Assembly: GCA_017516785.1 (NCBI GenBank)
Contig: JAFXAV010000011.1
Location: 1-19,430 of the forward strand
Direction of reading: 5' to 3'
DNA: 19,430 bases
Origin: Oscillospiraceae bacterium
GTDB taxonomy: Bacteria > Bacillota_A > Clostridia > Oscillospirales > Oscillospiraceae
Shown here: one piece after another, positions 1-7,508 of the stretch
How positions within the stretch are numbered: position 1 is the stretch's first letter
Layout: each line of letters starts with the position of its first letter
The notes under the pieces: generated by a model
What the model was told of the DNA's origin: nothing
The model's database searches: none
What the model saw: the letters and a program-made list of their open reading frames with translations, nothing else
Made by a program: the position numbers and the translations under genes

Positions 1-147
1 CCCTCCCCTTTGGGGAGGGTGGCCGAGCGATAGCGAGGTCGGGAGAGGTTTCAGAAAAATGTACTGCATGCACCCCTCTTCCGTCACGGCTTACGCCGTG
101 CCACCTTCCCCAGAGGGGAAGGCTTTTTGTTAGCCAAACTGTAATTT
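1..147. repeat. MITE-like palindromic repeat, copy 1 (left end outside window)
   Basis: This is non-coding, palindrome-rich sequence. It contains three perfect hairpins: an 8-bp stem at 1-19 (CCCTCCCC/GGGGAGGG), a 6-bp stem at 85-100 (CACGGC/GCCGTG) and an 8-bp stem at 104-122 (CCTTCCCC/GGGGAAGG). Its right end, CCAAACTGTAATTT at 134-147, matches the terminal repeat of the complete copy at 13087-13287 and, inverted, the left end of the copy at 19290. That shared end is why I place it in the same family, although the interior differs from the other two copies. The left end is cut by the window edge. It lies just beyond the terminator of the IMP dehydrogenase gene. No ORF is supported here. Confidence 0.7.
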
Positions 148-159
148 ATCTCTCAAAGA

Positions 160-187
160 AAAAGAGCCGTCTTTCGACGGCTCTTTT
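160..187 (-). terminator. Rho-independent terminator of the IMP dehydrogenase gene
   Basis: A perfect 12-bp stem (AAAAGAGCCGTC at 160-171 pairing with GACGGCTCTTTT at 176-187) encloses a TTTC loop. On the minus strand it starts 4 bases after the TAA stop (192-194) and its 3' arm runs into a U-rich tract. The plus strand also shows a T-rich tract after the stem, so it could work in both directions. Confidence 0.9.
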
Positions 188-191
188 ATTT

Positions 192-1697
192 TTACTTTGC
201 GTTGGAGGTGGAGCGAAGGGTGACATCATGATAGCCGCCTTCGACGATGGAGACGGAGGACACGAGGGTCATCTTGGCATCCCGCTGCAGGTCGGGAATA
301 TTGGTAACGCCCACGTTGCACATGGTGGACTTGACCTTATAGAGGCTGGACTCGACGTTATCATGCAGAGAACCTGCGTAGGTGACGTAGGAGTCAACGC
401 CTTCCTCGAAGGTCAGCTTGCTGGCGCCGCCCAGGTCATAGCGCTGCCAGTTCCGGGCGCGGTTGGAGCCTTCGCCCCAGTATTCCTTCATGTAGGCGCC
501 GTTGACCATGACCTTATTGGTGGGGGACTCGTCGAACCGGGCGAAGTAGCGGCCCAGCATCAGGAAGTCCGCGCCCATAGCCAGAGCCAGGGTCATGTGA
601 TAGTCGTGAACGATGCCGCCGTCGGAGCAGATGGGCACATAGATACCGGTCTCTCTCAGGTACTGATCACGGGCTGCTGCAACCTCGATAACAGCGGTGG
701 CCTGACCGCGGCCGATGCCCTTGGTCTCACGGGTGATGCAGATGGAGCCGCCGCCGATGCCGATTTTGACGAAGTCCGCGCCAGCCTCAGCCAGGAATCG
801 GAAGCCGTCCTTGTCAACCACGTTGCCTGCGCCGATCTTCACGGAATCGCCGTAGTGATCCCGGACCCACTTGATGGTCTTGGCCTGCCAGCAGGTGTAG
901 CCTTCGGAAGAGTCGATGACCAGAACGTCAACGCCTGCAGCCAGCAGAGCGGGAACGCGCTGGGCATAGTCACGGGTATTGATGCCAGCGCCAACCAGGA
1001 AGCGCTTCTGATCGTCCAGCAGTTCCAGGGGGTTATCCTTATGGGAATCGTAGTCCTTGCGGAATGCGAAGTACATCAGGTGATCCTGATCGTCCACAAT
1101 GGGAAGGGAATTCAGCTTGTGATCCCAGATGATGTCATTGGCGCCGGAGAGGGTGGTGTTCTTGTCGCCGGTGACCAGCTTTTCACGGGGAGTCATGAAC
1201 TCGGTGACCTTGATGTCGGTGGTCATCCGGGACAGGCGGTAGTCGCGGCTGGTGACGATGCCCAGGAGCTTGCCGTTGGCGGTGCCGTCATCGGTGACAG
1301 CCATGGTGGAATAGCCGTTGCGCTCCTTCAGTTCCAGAACGTCAGCCAGGGTGCTGTCGGGGGTCAGGTTGGAAGCGGAAACCACAAAGCCTGCCTTGTA
1401 ATTTTTTACCTTGCGAACCATCTCCGCCTGGTTCTCAATGGGCTGGGAGCCGTAGATGAAGCTGAGTCCTCCTTCCTTGGCAAGCGCAATAGCCAAGGTG
1501 TCGTTGGAGACGGACTGCATGACTGCGGAAGTCAGGGGGATATTCAGGGAGATGGCGGGCTCTTCGAAGCCCTTGCGATACTTGACGAGGGGGGTTCTCA
1601 GACTGACATTATCGGGAATGCAGTCTTCAGAGGTGTAGCCGGGGATCAGAAGATACTCGCTGAAGGTGTGGCTGGGTTCCGGATAATAGTACGCCAT
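192..1697 (-). CDS. guaB: IMP dehydrogenase, Tritrichomonas-like type
   Basis: IMPDH oxidises IMP to XMP with NAD+, the committed step to guanine nucleotides, in the cytosol. The 501-residue protein is full length. It has a TIM barrel interrupted by a CBS-domain insert at roughly residues 108-220. The active-site loop reads [12 protein letters not shown] with the nucleophile at Cys320, followed by KGIGRGQ. The flap carries the catalytic pair Arg419-Tyr420 in NWQRYDLGG, and Asp262 lies in VLVIDSS. The loop lacks the usual GPGSICTTR form and instead resembles, from memory, Tritrichomonas foetus IMPDH along nearly its whole length ([39 protein letters not shown]). The ATG is preceded by AGGAGG at good spacing. 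It follows the YitT-family gene by 45 bases on the same strand, so the two may be cotranscribed, and it ends at a strong terminator. It is on the leading strand of the leftward fork. Confidence 0.96.
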   Translation of the reverse strand: MAYYYPEPSHTFSEYLLIPGYTSEDCIPDNVSLRTPLVKYRKGFEEPAISLNIPLTSAVMQSVSNDTLAIALAKEGGLSFIYGSQPIENQAEMVRKVKNYKAGFVVSASNLTPDSTLADVLELKERNGYSTMAVTDDGTANGKLLGIVTSRDYRLSRMTTDIKVTEFMTPREKLVTGDKNTTLSGANDIIWDHKLNSLPIVDDQDHLMYFAFRKDYDSHKDNPLELLDDQKRFLVGAGINTRDYAQRVPALLAAGVDVLVIDSSEGYTCWQAKTIKWVRDHYGDSVKIGAGNVVDKDGFRFLAEAGADFVKIGIGGGSICITRETKGIGRGQATAVIEVAAARDQYLRETGIYVPICSDGGIVHDYHMTLALAMGADFLMLGRYFARFDESPTNKVMVNGAYMKEYWGEGSNRARNWQRYDLGGASKLTFEEGVDSYVTYAGSLHDNVESSLYKVKSTMCNVGVTNIPDLQRDAKMTLVSSVSIVEGGYHDVTLRSTSNAK

Positions 1698-1742
1698 GGA
1701 TGTTTTCCTCCTGTATTTGTAGTATGTAAATATTTCTTGATT

Positions 1743-2663
1743 TTAAACAAATTCACCATCGCCATGGTCCAGAAGATCCATTTCCTGCTTACCGGACTTA
1801 TCGATCTTCTTGAAATTGCCCATGACCTCGTTGACGGAGCTCATGATGGCGAAGGTATTGGGATAGTTGCGAACAATGGCGGAAAGCTTTGCCATCTGAT
1901 TCTTGTTGACCACGCATATCAGGACACTGACTTCCTTGCCCATGTACATGCCTCTGCCGGGAATGACAGTGGCAGAATGATGAAGCTTATGGATGATGTC
2001 ATGGCCGATTTCGTCGGGATAATCCGTGACGATCTCAAAACGAACTGCGGCCCGGCCGGATTTGCTCTGGTTATTGGACACCGTGCTGGACATGAAGCAG
2101 TAGAGGATGCAAAGAATCACAGGCTCGATCTGGAAATCGTAGACAAAGTAGGAAATGCAGGCAACGAACACATTCAGAGCAAAGATCAGCCAGAAAACAT
2201 TCTTCTCGGGATTGTACTTATGGATGATGGCGGCGATGAAATCGGTGCCGCCGGAGTTGGCGCTGGTACGGACCAGCAGGGCGTAGCTGAAGCCCCAGAT
2301 GATACCGGCCACCAGAGGTCCCAGAATGGCGCTGGTGCCGTTGGTGGTGTAATATTCAAATCTGGAAAGATCCACGCCATCCAGAATGACCAGTGCGATG
2401 GAATTGACCACCACATAGACCATGCTGCGCTTGGCCATGGACTTACTGACCTTGAAGTAAGTAAAAAGTGCCAGGGGGATATTGATGATCAGACTCATAT
2501 AACCGACACTGAGGCCGGTAATGTACTGAATCATGGTGCAAAGACCCGCAAGACCCGCCGGGGCGAAGCGGTTGGGGAAGACGAAGAGCTCGTAGTTGAA
2601 AGCAGCCACGACGGCGATGACACAGATCACAAGATAGGTCCATGTCTTCTTCATTTTTTGCAT
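1743..2663 (-). CDS. YitT family membrane protein (DUF161 plus C-terminal DUF2179)
   Basis: This is a 306-residue predicted integral membrane protein. Hydrophobic segments occupy most of residues 8-200 (for example WTYLVICVIAVVAAF near the start). The conserved YitT features NRFAPAGLAGL and SGGTDFIA are present. The C-terminal 90 residues form the soluble DUF2179 domain, including HSATVIPGRGMYMGKEV and LICVV. The family is widespread in Firmicutes; its transport or sensory role is not established, so no function is assigned. The first of two nearby ATG codons is chosen because GGAGG sits 8 bases upstream. It is divergent from dnaA and has its own candidate promoter at 2745-2773. It probably reads through into the IMP dehydrogenase gene, as no terminator is seen in the 45-base gap. 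Confidence 0.9.
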   Translation of the reverse strand: MQKMKKTWTYLVICVIAVVAAFNYELFVFPNRFAPAGLAGLCTMIQYITGLSVGYMSLIINIPLALFTYFKVSKSMAKRSMVYVVVNSIALVILDGVDLSRFEYYTTNGTSAILGPLVAGIIWGFSYALLVRTSANSGGTDFIAAIIHKYNPEKNVFWLIFALNVFVACISYFVYDFQIEPVILCILYCFMSSTVSNNQSKSGRAAVRFEIVTDYPDEIGHDIIHKLHHSATVIPGRGMYMGKEVSVLICVVNKNQMAKLSAIVRNYPNTFAIMSSVNEVMGNFKKIDKSGKQEMDLLDHGDGEFV

Positions 2664-2744
2664 AGTATTTTCCTCCGGAAACAGACAGAAGTGTCCTCAC
2701 AGCAAACACATTTTATTTTGTATTTGCCGTCCTATTAATTTATT

Positions 2745-2773
2745 ATAATATCAGAGATTTGAAAATCGGTCAA
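2745..2773 (-). promoter_or_regulatory. Candidate sigma-A promoter for the YitT/guaB genes
   Basis: On the minus strand, TTGACC (2768-2773) and TATTAT (2745-2750) are separated by exactly 17 bases, giving a predicted leader of about 75 bases before the YitT ATG. Assignment rests on hexamer match and spacing only. Confidence 0.6.
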
Positions 2774-2856
2774 GGGCGCGAAAGCGCCAAAGATGTAAGG
2801 TCCAAACTGACAAAAATGCCATTTCTTTTATTATAATGTATAGCCGCAAAAAAGCC

Positions 2857-2885
2857 TTGTTTTTTGCATGAAAATATGTTAGAAT
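2857..2885 (+). promoter_or_regulatory. Candidate sigma-A promoter of dnaA
   Basis: TTGTTT (2857-2862) and TAGAAT (2880-2885) are spaced by 17 bases, placing the start near 2892 and the dnaA ATG about 75 bases downstream. The -35 element sits inside a perfect inverted repeat (GCAAAAAA at 2846-2853, TTTTTTGC at 2860-2867), which could be an operator. Confidence 0.55.
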
Positions 2886-2965
2886 TCAGGATGAGATATT
2901 ATGCCCCAAAATGGCCTTTGATGGCTTAAACGGGCCCAAAATAAATACCAGAAAGGAGCCCTTTT

Positions 2966-4279
2966 ATGTACGCTTCCGCCTATGTCTGGGCAAAGGTTCT
3001 GATGCACATGGAAGAACGGCTGGGTGCCGTTACCGTGTCCGCCTGGTTCGACGATGCCGAGGTGGTGGAGCTGAATGAAGAACACCTGATTCTCTATTCC
3101 GCTTCCGATTTCCGCCGTGAAATCATCCGCCGCCGCTGCACCGAATACATCCATGATGCACTGAAGGAGATATTCAATTCCGACGCCAAACTCATTGTCT
3201 TCGGTCCCGATGAACTGAATTCCTACAAGTCCAAGGGTAAGGCCTCCACCTCCATGGACTTCAATCCCCAGTTTACCTTCGATAATTTCGTGGTGGGTCC
3301 TTCCAACCGCTTCGCCCACTCCGCCTGTATCGCCGTCACCCATACCCCCGGCCAGATCTATAATCCCCTGTTTATTTACGGCCCTCCCGGCGTGGGCAAG
3401 ACCCATCTGCTGTACGCCATTGCCAACGGCATCCGCAAGCAGATGCCCGATGCCAATATCGTCTACATCAAGGGCGACCAGTTTACCAATGAGCTGATTG
3501 AGGCCATCAAAAACGGTAAAAACATCGAATTCCGCAACAAGTACCGGGAAGCCGACCTATTCCTGGTGGATGACATCCAGTTCATCGCCGGCAAGGAATC
3601 CACCCAGGAGGAATTCTTCCATACCTTCAATAAGCTCTACGAAGAGCACAAGCAGATCGTCCTGACCTCCGACCGGAAGCCCAGCGATATGCTGATTCTG
3701 GAAGACCGGCTGAAATCCCGTTTTGAATGGGGCCTGATTGCTGACATCAATCCTCCCGACTATGAGACCCGTATGGCCATTCTGAAGAACAAGGCCAAGA
3801 GCCTGGGTCTGCAGCTGGATGACGAGGTGTGCAACTACATTGCCATCAACGTCACCAACAACGTCCGCCAGATTGAAGGCACCGTCAAGAAGATCATGGC
3901 TTACCGTGACCTGAACAACATGCCCCTGGACCTGCCCAACATTTCCCGTGCCATCGACGACATGTTCAAGGTGGAAGGCAACGCCCTGCCCACTCCCAGC
4001 CTGATCATCAGCCAGGTCTGCAAGTTCTACTCCGTTGACGAGACCGTTCTGCGGGGCACTCAGAAAACCAAGGGTGTTTCCGAGGCCCGCCAGGTTGCCA
4101 TGTATCTGATCCGGAAGCTGACCAACCTGAGCCTGCCCGACATCGGCAAGGAATTTGCCAAGGACCATTCCACGGTCCTCTATAACATCCGCAAAGTGGA
4201 AGTCGCCCTGAAAAACGGCGATACCAACATGCAGAACAACGTCAGAGATATTACCGCCAACATCAATAGTTGTCTGTAA
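2966..4279 (+). CDS. dnaA: Chromosomal replication initiator protein DnaA
   Basis: DnaA binds 9-bp boxes at oriC, oligomerises with ATP and opens the duplex. The 437-residue protein has the full domain set. Domain I lies at about 1-80, followed by a short linker. The AAA+ core carries Walker A GPPGVGKTH (139-147), Walker B FLVDD (199-203), sensor-1 region TSDRKPSD (234-241) and box VII LEDRLKSRF with Arg252. Domain IV carries the DNA-binding signature KDHSTVLYNIRKVE (about 399-412). AAAGGAG lies 7 bases before the ATG. The gene is slightly shorter than Bacillus DnaA because of the short linker. Downstream, after 19 bases, the palindromic repeat element begins and then oriC, so dnaA and dnaN are separated by an unusually long 658-base gap. 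Confidence 0.98.
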   Translation: MYASAYVWAKVLMHMEERLGAVTVSAWFDDAEVVELNEEHLILYSASDFRREIIRRRCTEYIHDALKEIFNSDAKLIVFGPDELNSYKSKGKASTSMDFNPQFTFDNFVVGPSNRFAHSACIAVTHTPGQIYNPLFIYGPPGVGKTHLLYAIANGIRKQMPDANIVYIKGDQFTNELIEAIKNGKNIEFRNKYREADLFLVDDIQFIAGKESTQEEFFHTFNKLYEEHKQIVLTSDRKPSDMLILEDRLKSRFEWGLIADINPPDYETRMAILKNKAKSLGLQLDDEVCNYIAINVTNNVRQIEGTVKKIMAYRDLNNMPLDLPNISRAIDDMFKVEGNALPTPSLIISQVCKFYSVDETVLRGTQKTKGVSEARQVAMYLIRKLTNLSLPDIGKEFAKDHSTVLYNIRKVEVALKNGDTNMQNNVRDITANINSCL

Positions 4280-4298
4280 TATTTCATGGGTAATTACT

Positions 4299-4672
4299 AA
4301 CTTTTCTTGTTTCGGCAAGAAAAGTTTCAAAAGAAGCCGACATAGGAGAGGCGTTTATGACGCGCTCCCGCGCGCCAAATGCACCCTCTCCTATGTACCT
4401 CTCCCGCGCTAGCCGAATAACTGCCGATTATCTTAACGATCTAAGATTACAAAACTCTGTATCGTAACGATGGCGGGGGCTGCCGCTCTCCCCGCCCTGC
4501 CGAGTTCCCTCATCCGGACGGGAGGGCAAAAGTCGGCACACTTTTGCCGAGATGAAGTAAAGAAGGACTTCTTCCCTGCAGGAGGGGGATTCTCAAGGGG
4601 GGCGTCTTTGTAAAAAGCCACCCCTGAGTCGATTTCTTTGGTTACTTTCTTGTTCGAAAACAAGAAAGTGAC
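4299..4672. repeat. Structured palindromic repeat element, copy A
   Basis: This element is built of successive hairpins and matches the copy at 16713-16993 in architecture. The outer left hairpin has an 11-bp stem (4299-4309 with 4316-4326). A 12-bp arm pair follows (ACATAGGAGAGG at 4340-4351 with CCTCTCCTATGT at 4385-4396). A 9-bp central hairpin lies at 4525-4548 (GGCAAAAGT, loop CGGCAC, ACTTTTGCC). A capped arm pair (4592-4600 with 4621-4628) encloses a 19-base motif GGCGTCTTTGTAAAAAGCC at 4601-4619 that is identical in the other copy. The outer right hairpin is at 4641-4672. The two ends are imperfect inverted repeats of each other (AAAGAAGYCGR motif next to each outer hairpin). It lies 19 bases after dnaA and just before oriC. 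The short ORF over it on the minus strand is regarded as spurious. Confidence 0.8.
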
Positions 4673-4695
4673 ATCTACCTTTTGCACTGTCATTT

Positions 4696-4925
4696 TTCTC
4701 CACAAGGGTTGTGGAATGTGGAAAAAGAATCTGTGGAAAAAAGATGTGGAAATTTTTCCTCACAGAGCCTGTGGAAAAGTTCTTATTTATCCACCTCCCG
4801 GTTGTGGATAAATTTTCGTTGCGGCTCTAAGAGAAAATCCACTTTTCCACATAACTTTGTACTAATACTGTTAATACTACCTAATCTTATTTCTTTTAAT
4901 ATATATCTTATTATCTTTAACAAAA
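4696..4925 (+). other. oriC: Probable chromosomal replication origin (oriC)
   Basis: The region between the repeat element and dnaN holds a dense cluster of DnaA boxes. One is perfect, TGTGGATAA at 4803-4811 (TTATCCACA on the minus strand). Single-mismatch boxes are at 4696-4704 (TTCTCCACA), 4717-4725, 4732-4740 and 4770-4778 (each TGTGGAAAA), 4787-4795 (TTATCCACC) and 4843-4851 (TTTTCCACA). Weaker ones are at 4710-4718 and 4745-4753. Next comes a run of triplets with central T, CTA ATA CTG TTA ATA CTA at 4862-4879, which resembles a DnaA-trio read on the complementary strand. An AT-rich stretch to 4925 could be the unwinding element. A weak dnaN promoter (TTGTAC at 4857-4862, CCTAAT at 4880-4885) overlaps the trio. 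Placement between dnaA and dnaN is typical for Firmicutes. Confidence 0.9.
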
Positions 4926-4937
4926 AGGAGAAGACCT

Positions 4938-6047
4938 ATGCGCTTTACCTGTGAAAAAAGTATGCTGGTTCAGGGCCTGAATATTGCAGGCCGCACCGTG
5001 GCCCAGAAGAGCAGCCTGTCCGTCATCGAAGGCATTCTCTGCAAGGCCGGCCAGGGTCTGAGTCTCACCGGCTATAATATGGAAACCGCCATTACATTCA
5101 TGGTGGATGCCGACGTTGCCGATCCCGGCGACTGCATCCTGCCCGCCAAGCTCTTTGGCGATATTGTCCGCCGCCTGCCCGAAGGTCCTGTCACTGTTGT
5201 GGTTGACGACAACTACAAGGTCTCCATCCGCGCCGGCTACGCATCCTTCACCATTTCTGCCGAGTGCGCCGAGGATTACCCCGAACTGCCCGACGTCAAC
5301 ACCGGCCGGGCCGTCCATATCCCCCAGAAGAAGCTGAAGGAACTGATCTCCGGCACCATTTTTGCCGTTTCTGAAAATCAGGGCCGCCCCATCCACACCG
5401 GCGTGAAGTTTGAAGTCACCAATGACTCCGTTTCCGCCATTGCAGTGGACGGCTTCCGTCTGGCCCGCCGCACTTTCCATCCTGAAGAGTCCACCGAACG
5501 TCAGCTGAGCTTTGTTGTTCCTGCCGCCGGTCTGAAGGAAGTGGAAAAGATCCTCACCGATACCGACGAGGATGCCGCCTTCACCCTGGGCCCCAAGCAC
5601 ATTCTCTTTGAGATCGGCAGCGCCACCCTGGTCTGCCGTCTGCTGGAAGGCGAGTTCCTGGACTGGAGAAGAGTTGTTCCCTCCAACTGCCCCATCAAGC
5701 TGGTTGCAAATGTTGGCGATCTGGCTTCCTCTGTGGAACGTGTGGGCCTGATCGTCTCTGAAAAGTACAAGAGCCCGGTGCGCTGCGTCTTCTCCAATCA
5801 GGTTCTGCTGATGAAGACTGCCACCACCATCGGCGCTGCCGAGGACCGCTGCGCCATCGCCGGCGACGGAAAGGAGCTGGAAATCGGCTTCAACGTCCGC
5901 TATATGATCGACGCCCTGCGGGTCATCCCCTCTGAAGAGGTGACCATGGAGCTAACCAACGGCCTCAGCCCCATCGTTCTGACCCCCGTGGATGACAAGG
6001 AAGACTATGCCTACATGATCCTGCCCGTCCGGATCAAGAATTCCTGA
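4938..6047 (+). CDS. dnaN: DNA polymerase III beta subunit (sliding clamp)
   Basis: The beta clamp dimer encircles DNA and tethers polymerase III and other clamp-binding proteins. The 369-residue protein matches the usual family length and shows three clamp domains (about 1-120, 125-240 and 245-369). Typical landmarks are the N-terminal MRFTCEKSMLVQGL..AGRTV, the mid-protein AVDGFRLARR and the C-terminal YMILPVRIKNS. AAAAAGGAG lies about 8 bases before the ATG. It is followed after 13 bases by the S4-domain gene, with a GAGGAG ribosome site in the gap, so dnaN, the S4 gene and recF form one transcription unit. Its promoter probably lies within the AT-rich part of oriC. Confidence 0.97.
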   Translation: MRFTCEKSMLVQGLNIAGRTVAQKSSLSVIEGILCKAGQGLSLTGYNMETAITFMVDADVADPGDCILPAKLFGDIVRRLPEGPVTVVVDDNYKVSIRAGYASFTISAECAEDYPELPDVNTGRAVHIPQKKLKELISGTIFAVSENQGRPIHTGVKFEVTNDSVSAIAVDGFRLARRTFHPEESTERQLSFVVPAAGLKEVEKILTDTDEDAAFTLGPKHILFEIGSATLVCRLLEGEFLDWRRVVPSNCPIKLVANVGDLASSVERVGLIVSEKYKSPVRCVFSNQVLLMKTATTIGAAEDRCAIAGDGKELEIGFNVRYMIDALRVIPSEEVTMELTNGLSPIVLTPVDDKEDYAYMILPVRIKNS

Positions 6048-6060
6048 GAGGAGAATTGCC

Positions 6061-6306
6061 ATGAAAGTTGTTGTTAAGAAGAAAGACAGCGCCACTCCCC
6101 TGCAGATTCACACCGAATTCATCAAGCTGCAGGATGCCCTGAAGTATGCAAATGTTGTTTACTCCGGCGGCGAAGCCAAGCAGCTGATTCTGGATGAGCA
6201 GGTGACCGTCAACGGCGAAATCTGCACCATGCGGGGCAAGAAGCTGCGGGGCGGCGACAAGTTCTCCTTCAACGGCGAGAACTTTGTGATTGTCAATGAA
6301 TCTTAA
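6061..6306 (+). CDS. yaaA: S4-domain RNA-binding protein YaaA (RlbA-like)
   Basis: The 81-residue protein is essentially one S4 fold (about residues 17-75), recognised by LQDALKYANVVYSGGEAKQLILDEQVTVNGE followed by RGKKLRGGDKF; the S4 motif binds structured RNA. In Firmicutes this small gene sits between dnaN and recF, as here, and in Bacillus it has been linked to ribosome assembly; the sequence alone does not prove that role. This is the Bacillus yaaA, unrelated to the E. coli gene of that name. GAGGAG precedes the ATG. Its 3' end overlaps the start of recF by 11 bases, which suggests translational coupling. Confidence 0.9.
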   Translation: MKVVVKKKDSATPLQIHTEFIKLQDALKYANVVYSGGEAKQLILDEQVTVNGEICTMRGKKLRGGDKFSFNGENFVIVNES

Positions 6307-7396
6307 GTATCTGCAGCTGCGGGATTTCCGCAACTACGAAACCCTGAATCTGGATTTTGATTCCGGCGTCAATCTGATCGTGGGCAACAATGCCCAGGGA
6401 AAAACCAATCTTCTGGAAGCCATCGCCTATGCAGGCTCCGGAAAGAGCTTCCGGGCCCAGAAAACTTCCGAAATGGTCCGTTTTGGGGCAGATTTTGCGG
6501 ATATCGAGGCAAAAGTCTGTGCCCAGGAGCGGTGCCAGACTCTGCGGTGGGTGCTGTTTAACGGCTCCCGTCCCCGTCAGATCTGGCGCAACGGCGCGAA
6601 AAAGAAAAGCGCCGGAGAACTGGCAGGGGTACTGCCCACGGTTCTGTTCTGCCCCGAGGATCTGATGGTTCTGAAAACCGGCGCTGCCGCCCGCCGGCGG
6701 CTGGGCGACCACGCCCTCTGCCAGCTGCGGCCCAATTATGATGCTGCTCTCACCGAATACAACCGGATTCTGGATCAGAAAAGCCGGATTTTAAAGGATC
6801 ATTTTGAATACCCTTCCGTTCTGGAAGTGCTGCCGGAGTATAACACCCGGCTGTGCCAGGTGGGCGCATTGCTGATTTCCTACCGGGCAAGATTTTACGA
6901 CAGCCTGGGAAAGGCTGCCGCCAGATACCATGACCAGTTTTCCGGAGGCGCGGAAGAATTCCGGCTGGACTATAAAACTGTTTCCACCGTAAAAGATCCC
7001 TTTGCATCTGTTTCGGATCTGACGGCGGATTTGCAGGATCATCTTGCCCGGCACTACCGGGCGGAGCTGGAATCCGGTCAGTGTTTGACTGGCCCTCACA
7101 AGGATGACTTCGATGTGAGCCTTTCCGGCATCAATCTCAAGTCCTACGGCTCCCAGGGTCAGACCCGCACCGCGGCGATTTCCCTGAAGCTTGCCCAGCG
7201 GGAACTGATGGGTCGGGAAATGGGCGAAGAGCCTGTTCTGCTGCTGGACGATGTTTTGTCCGAACTGGATCAGGGACGGCAGGATTTCGTGCTGAACCAG
7301 ATCGTCTCCGGTCAGGTGTTCATCACCTGCTGCGAACCGGGAAGGTTTACCAAATTGGGTAAGACCATTGAAATTTCCAAAGGAAAAGTTATTTAG
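6296..7396 (+). CDS. recF: DNA replication and repair protein RecF
   Basis: RecF is an SMC/ABC-type ATPase that loads RecA at gaps together with RecO and RecR. The 366-residue protein has Walker A GNNAQGKT (30-37), the ABC signature region SYGSQGQTRTAAISLKLAQ (about 283-301), Walker B PVLLLDD (313-319) followed by the D-loop VLSELD, and the RecF motif LTGPHKDDF (264-272). I choose the ATG at 6296, which gives the usual N-terminus MNLKYLQLRDFRNY. A TTG at 6290 would add only two residues. It overlaps the end of the S4 gene. A 7-bp AT-rich hairpin (7396-7413) begins at the last base of its stop codon and abuts the left inverted repeat of the GIY-YIG cassette. Confidence 0.96.
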   Translation: MNLKYLQLRDFRNYETLNLDFDSGVNLIVGNNAQGKTNLLEAIAYAGSGKSFRAQKTSEMVRFGADFADIEAKVCAQERCQTLRWVLFNGSRPRQIWRNGAKKKSAGELAGVLPTVLFCPEDLMVLKTGAAARRRLGDHALCQLRPNYDAALTEYNRILDQKSRILKDHFEYPSVLEVLPEYNTRLCQVGALLISYRARFYDSLGKAAARYHDQFSGGAEEFRLDYKTVSTVKDPFASVSDLTADLQDHLARHYRAELESGQCLTGPHKDDFDVSLSGINLKSYGSQGQTRTAAISLKLAQRELMGREMGEEPVLLLDDVLSELDQGRQDFVLNQIVSGQVFITCCEPGRFTKLGKTIEISKGKVI

Positions 7397-7412
7397 ATAA
7401 TCTTTCGATTAT

Positions 7413-7455
7413 CATGTCATTGCGAGGCCCGGAGGGCCGTGGCAATCTCCCGGTA
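7413..7455 (+). repeat. Left inverted repeat of the GIY-YIG cassette (REP-like)
   Basis: These 43 bases are repeated in inverted orientation at 7800-7842 with two mismatches. The unit is itself near-palindromic: ATTGC...GCAAT outside and GGCCC/GGGCC inside (core GAGGCCCGGAGGGCC). It resembles the short REP-like palindromes scattered in many bacterial genomes. Confidence 0.9.
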
Positions 7456-7508
7456 GAATTTGATTGAATAACAGCAGAGAAGTTTATCGAATATCTGTTT
7501 ATTACGAT

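Larger units (their letters stand above)
2664..2965. other. Divergent control region between the YitT gene and dnaA
   Basis: This 302-base stretch has no credible ORF. It holds a candidate promoter for each direction (2745-2773 minus, 2857-2885 plus). A second possible plus-strand promoter is CTGACA at 2807-2812 with TATAAT at 2832-2837 (19-base spacer, less good). A small hairpin with a GAAA loop (GGCGC/GCGCC, 2775-2788) and a perfect 8-bp inverted repeat at 2846-2867 are also present. I see no TTATCCACA-type DnaA box here, so oriC does not appear to extend upstream of dnaA. Confidence 0.75.

Noticed and set aside
228..2738. Very long plus-strand open frame (836 codons) opposite the guaB and YitT genes
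   Set aside because: It is the antisense shadow of two well-supported genes. Its composition is low in family-like motifs and rich in Gly, Asp, His and Val, as expected from antisense of GC-biased codons.
2664..2965. A second oriC half upstream of dnaA, as in Bacillus
   Set aside because: No TTATCCACA or single-mismatch boxes were found there; the box cluster is confined to the dnaA-dnaN gap, apart from the separate array at 14424.
4433..4705. Minus-strand 90-codon frame over the repeat next to oriC
   Set aside because: The frame lies in the structured repeat and matches its palindromes, not a domain. A comparable piece (VTFLF..KKVT) appears in the open frame upstream of htrA because copy B of the repeat lies there, so the similarity is repeat-derived.
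7464..7508. TTG start giving a longer GIY-YIG protein
   Set aside because: The added 15 residues have no family similarity and no ribosome site; MKYYVYILTN is the usual N-terminus of these proteins.
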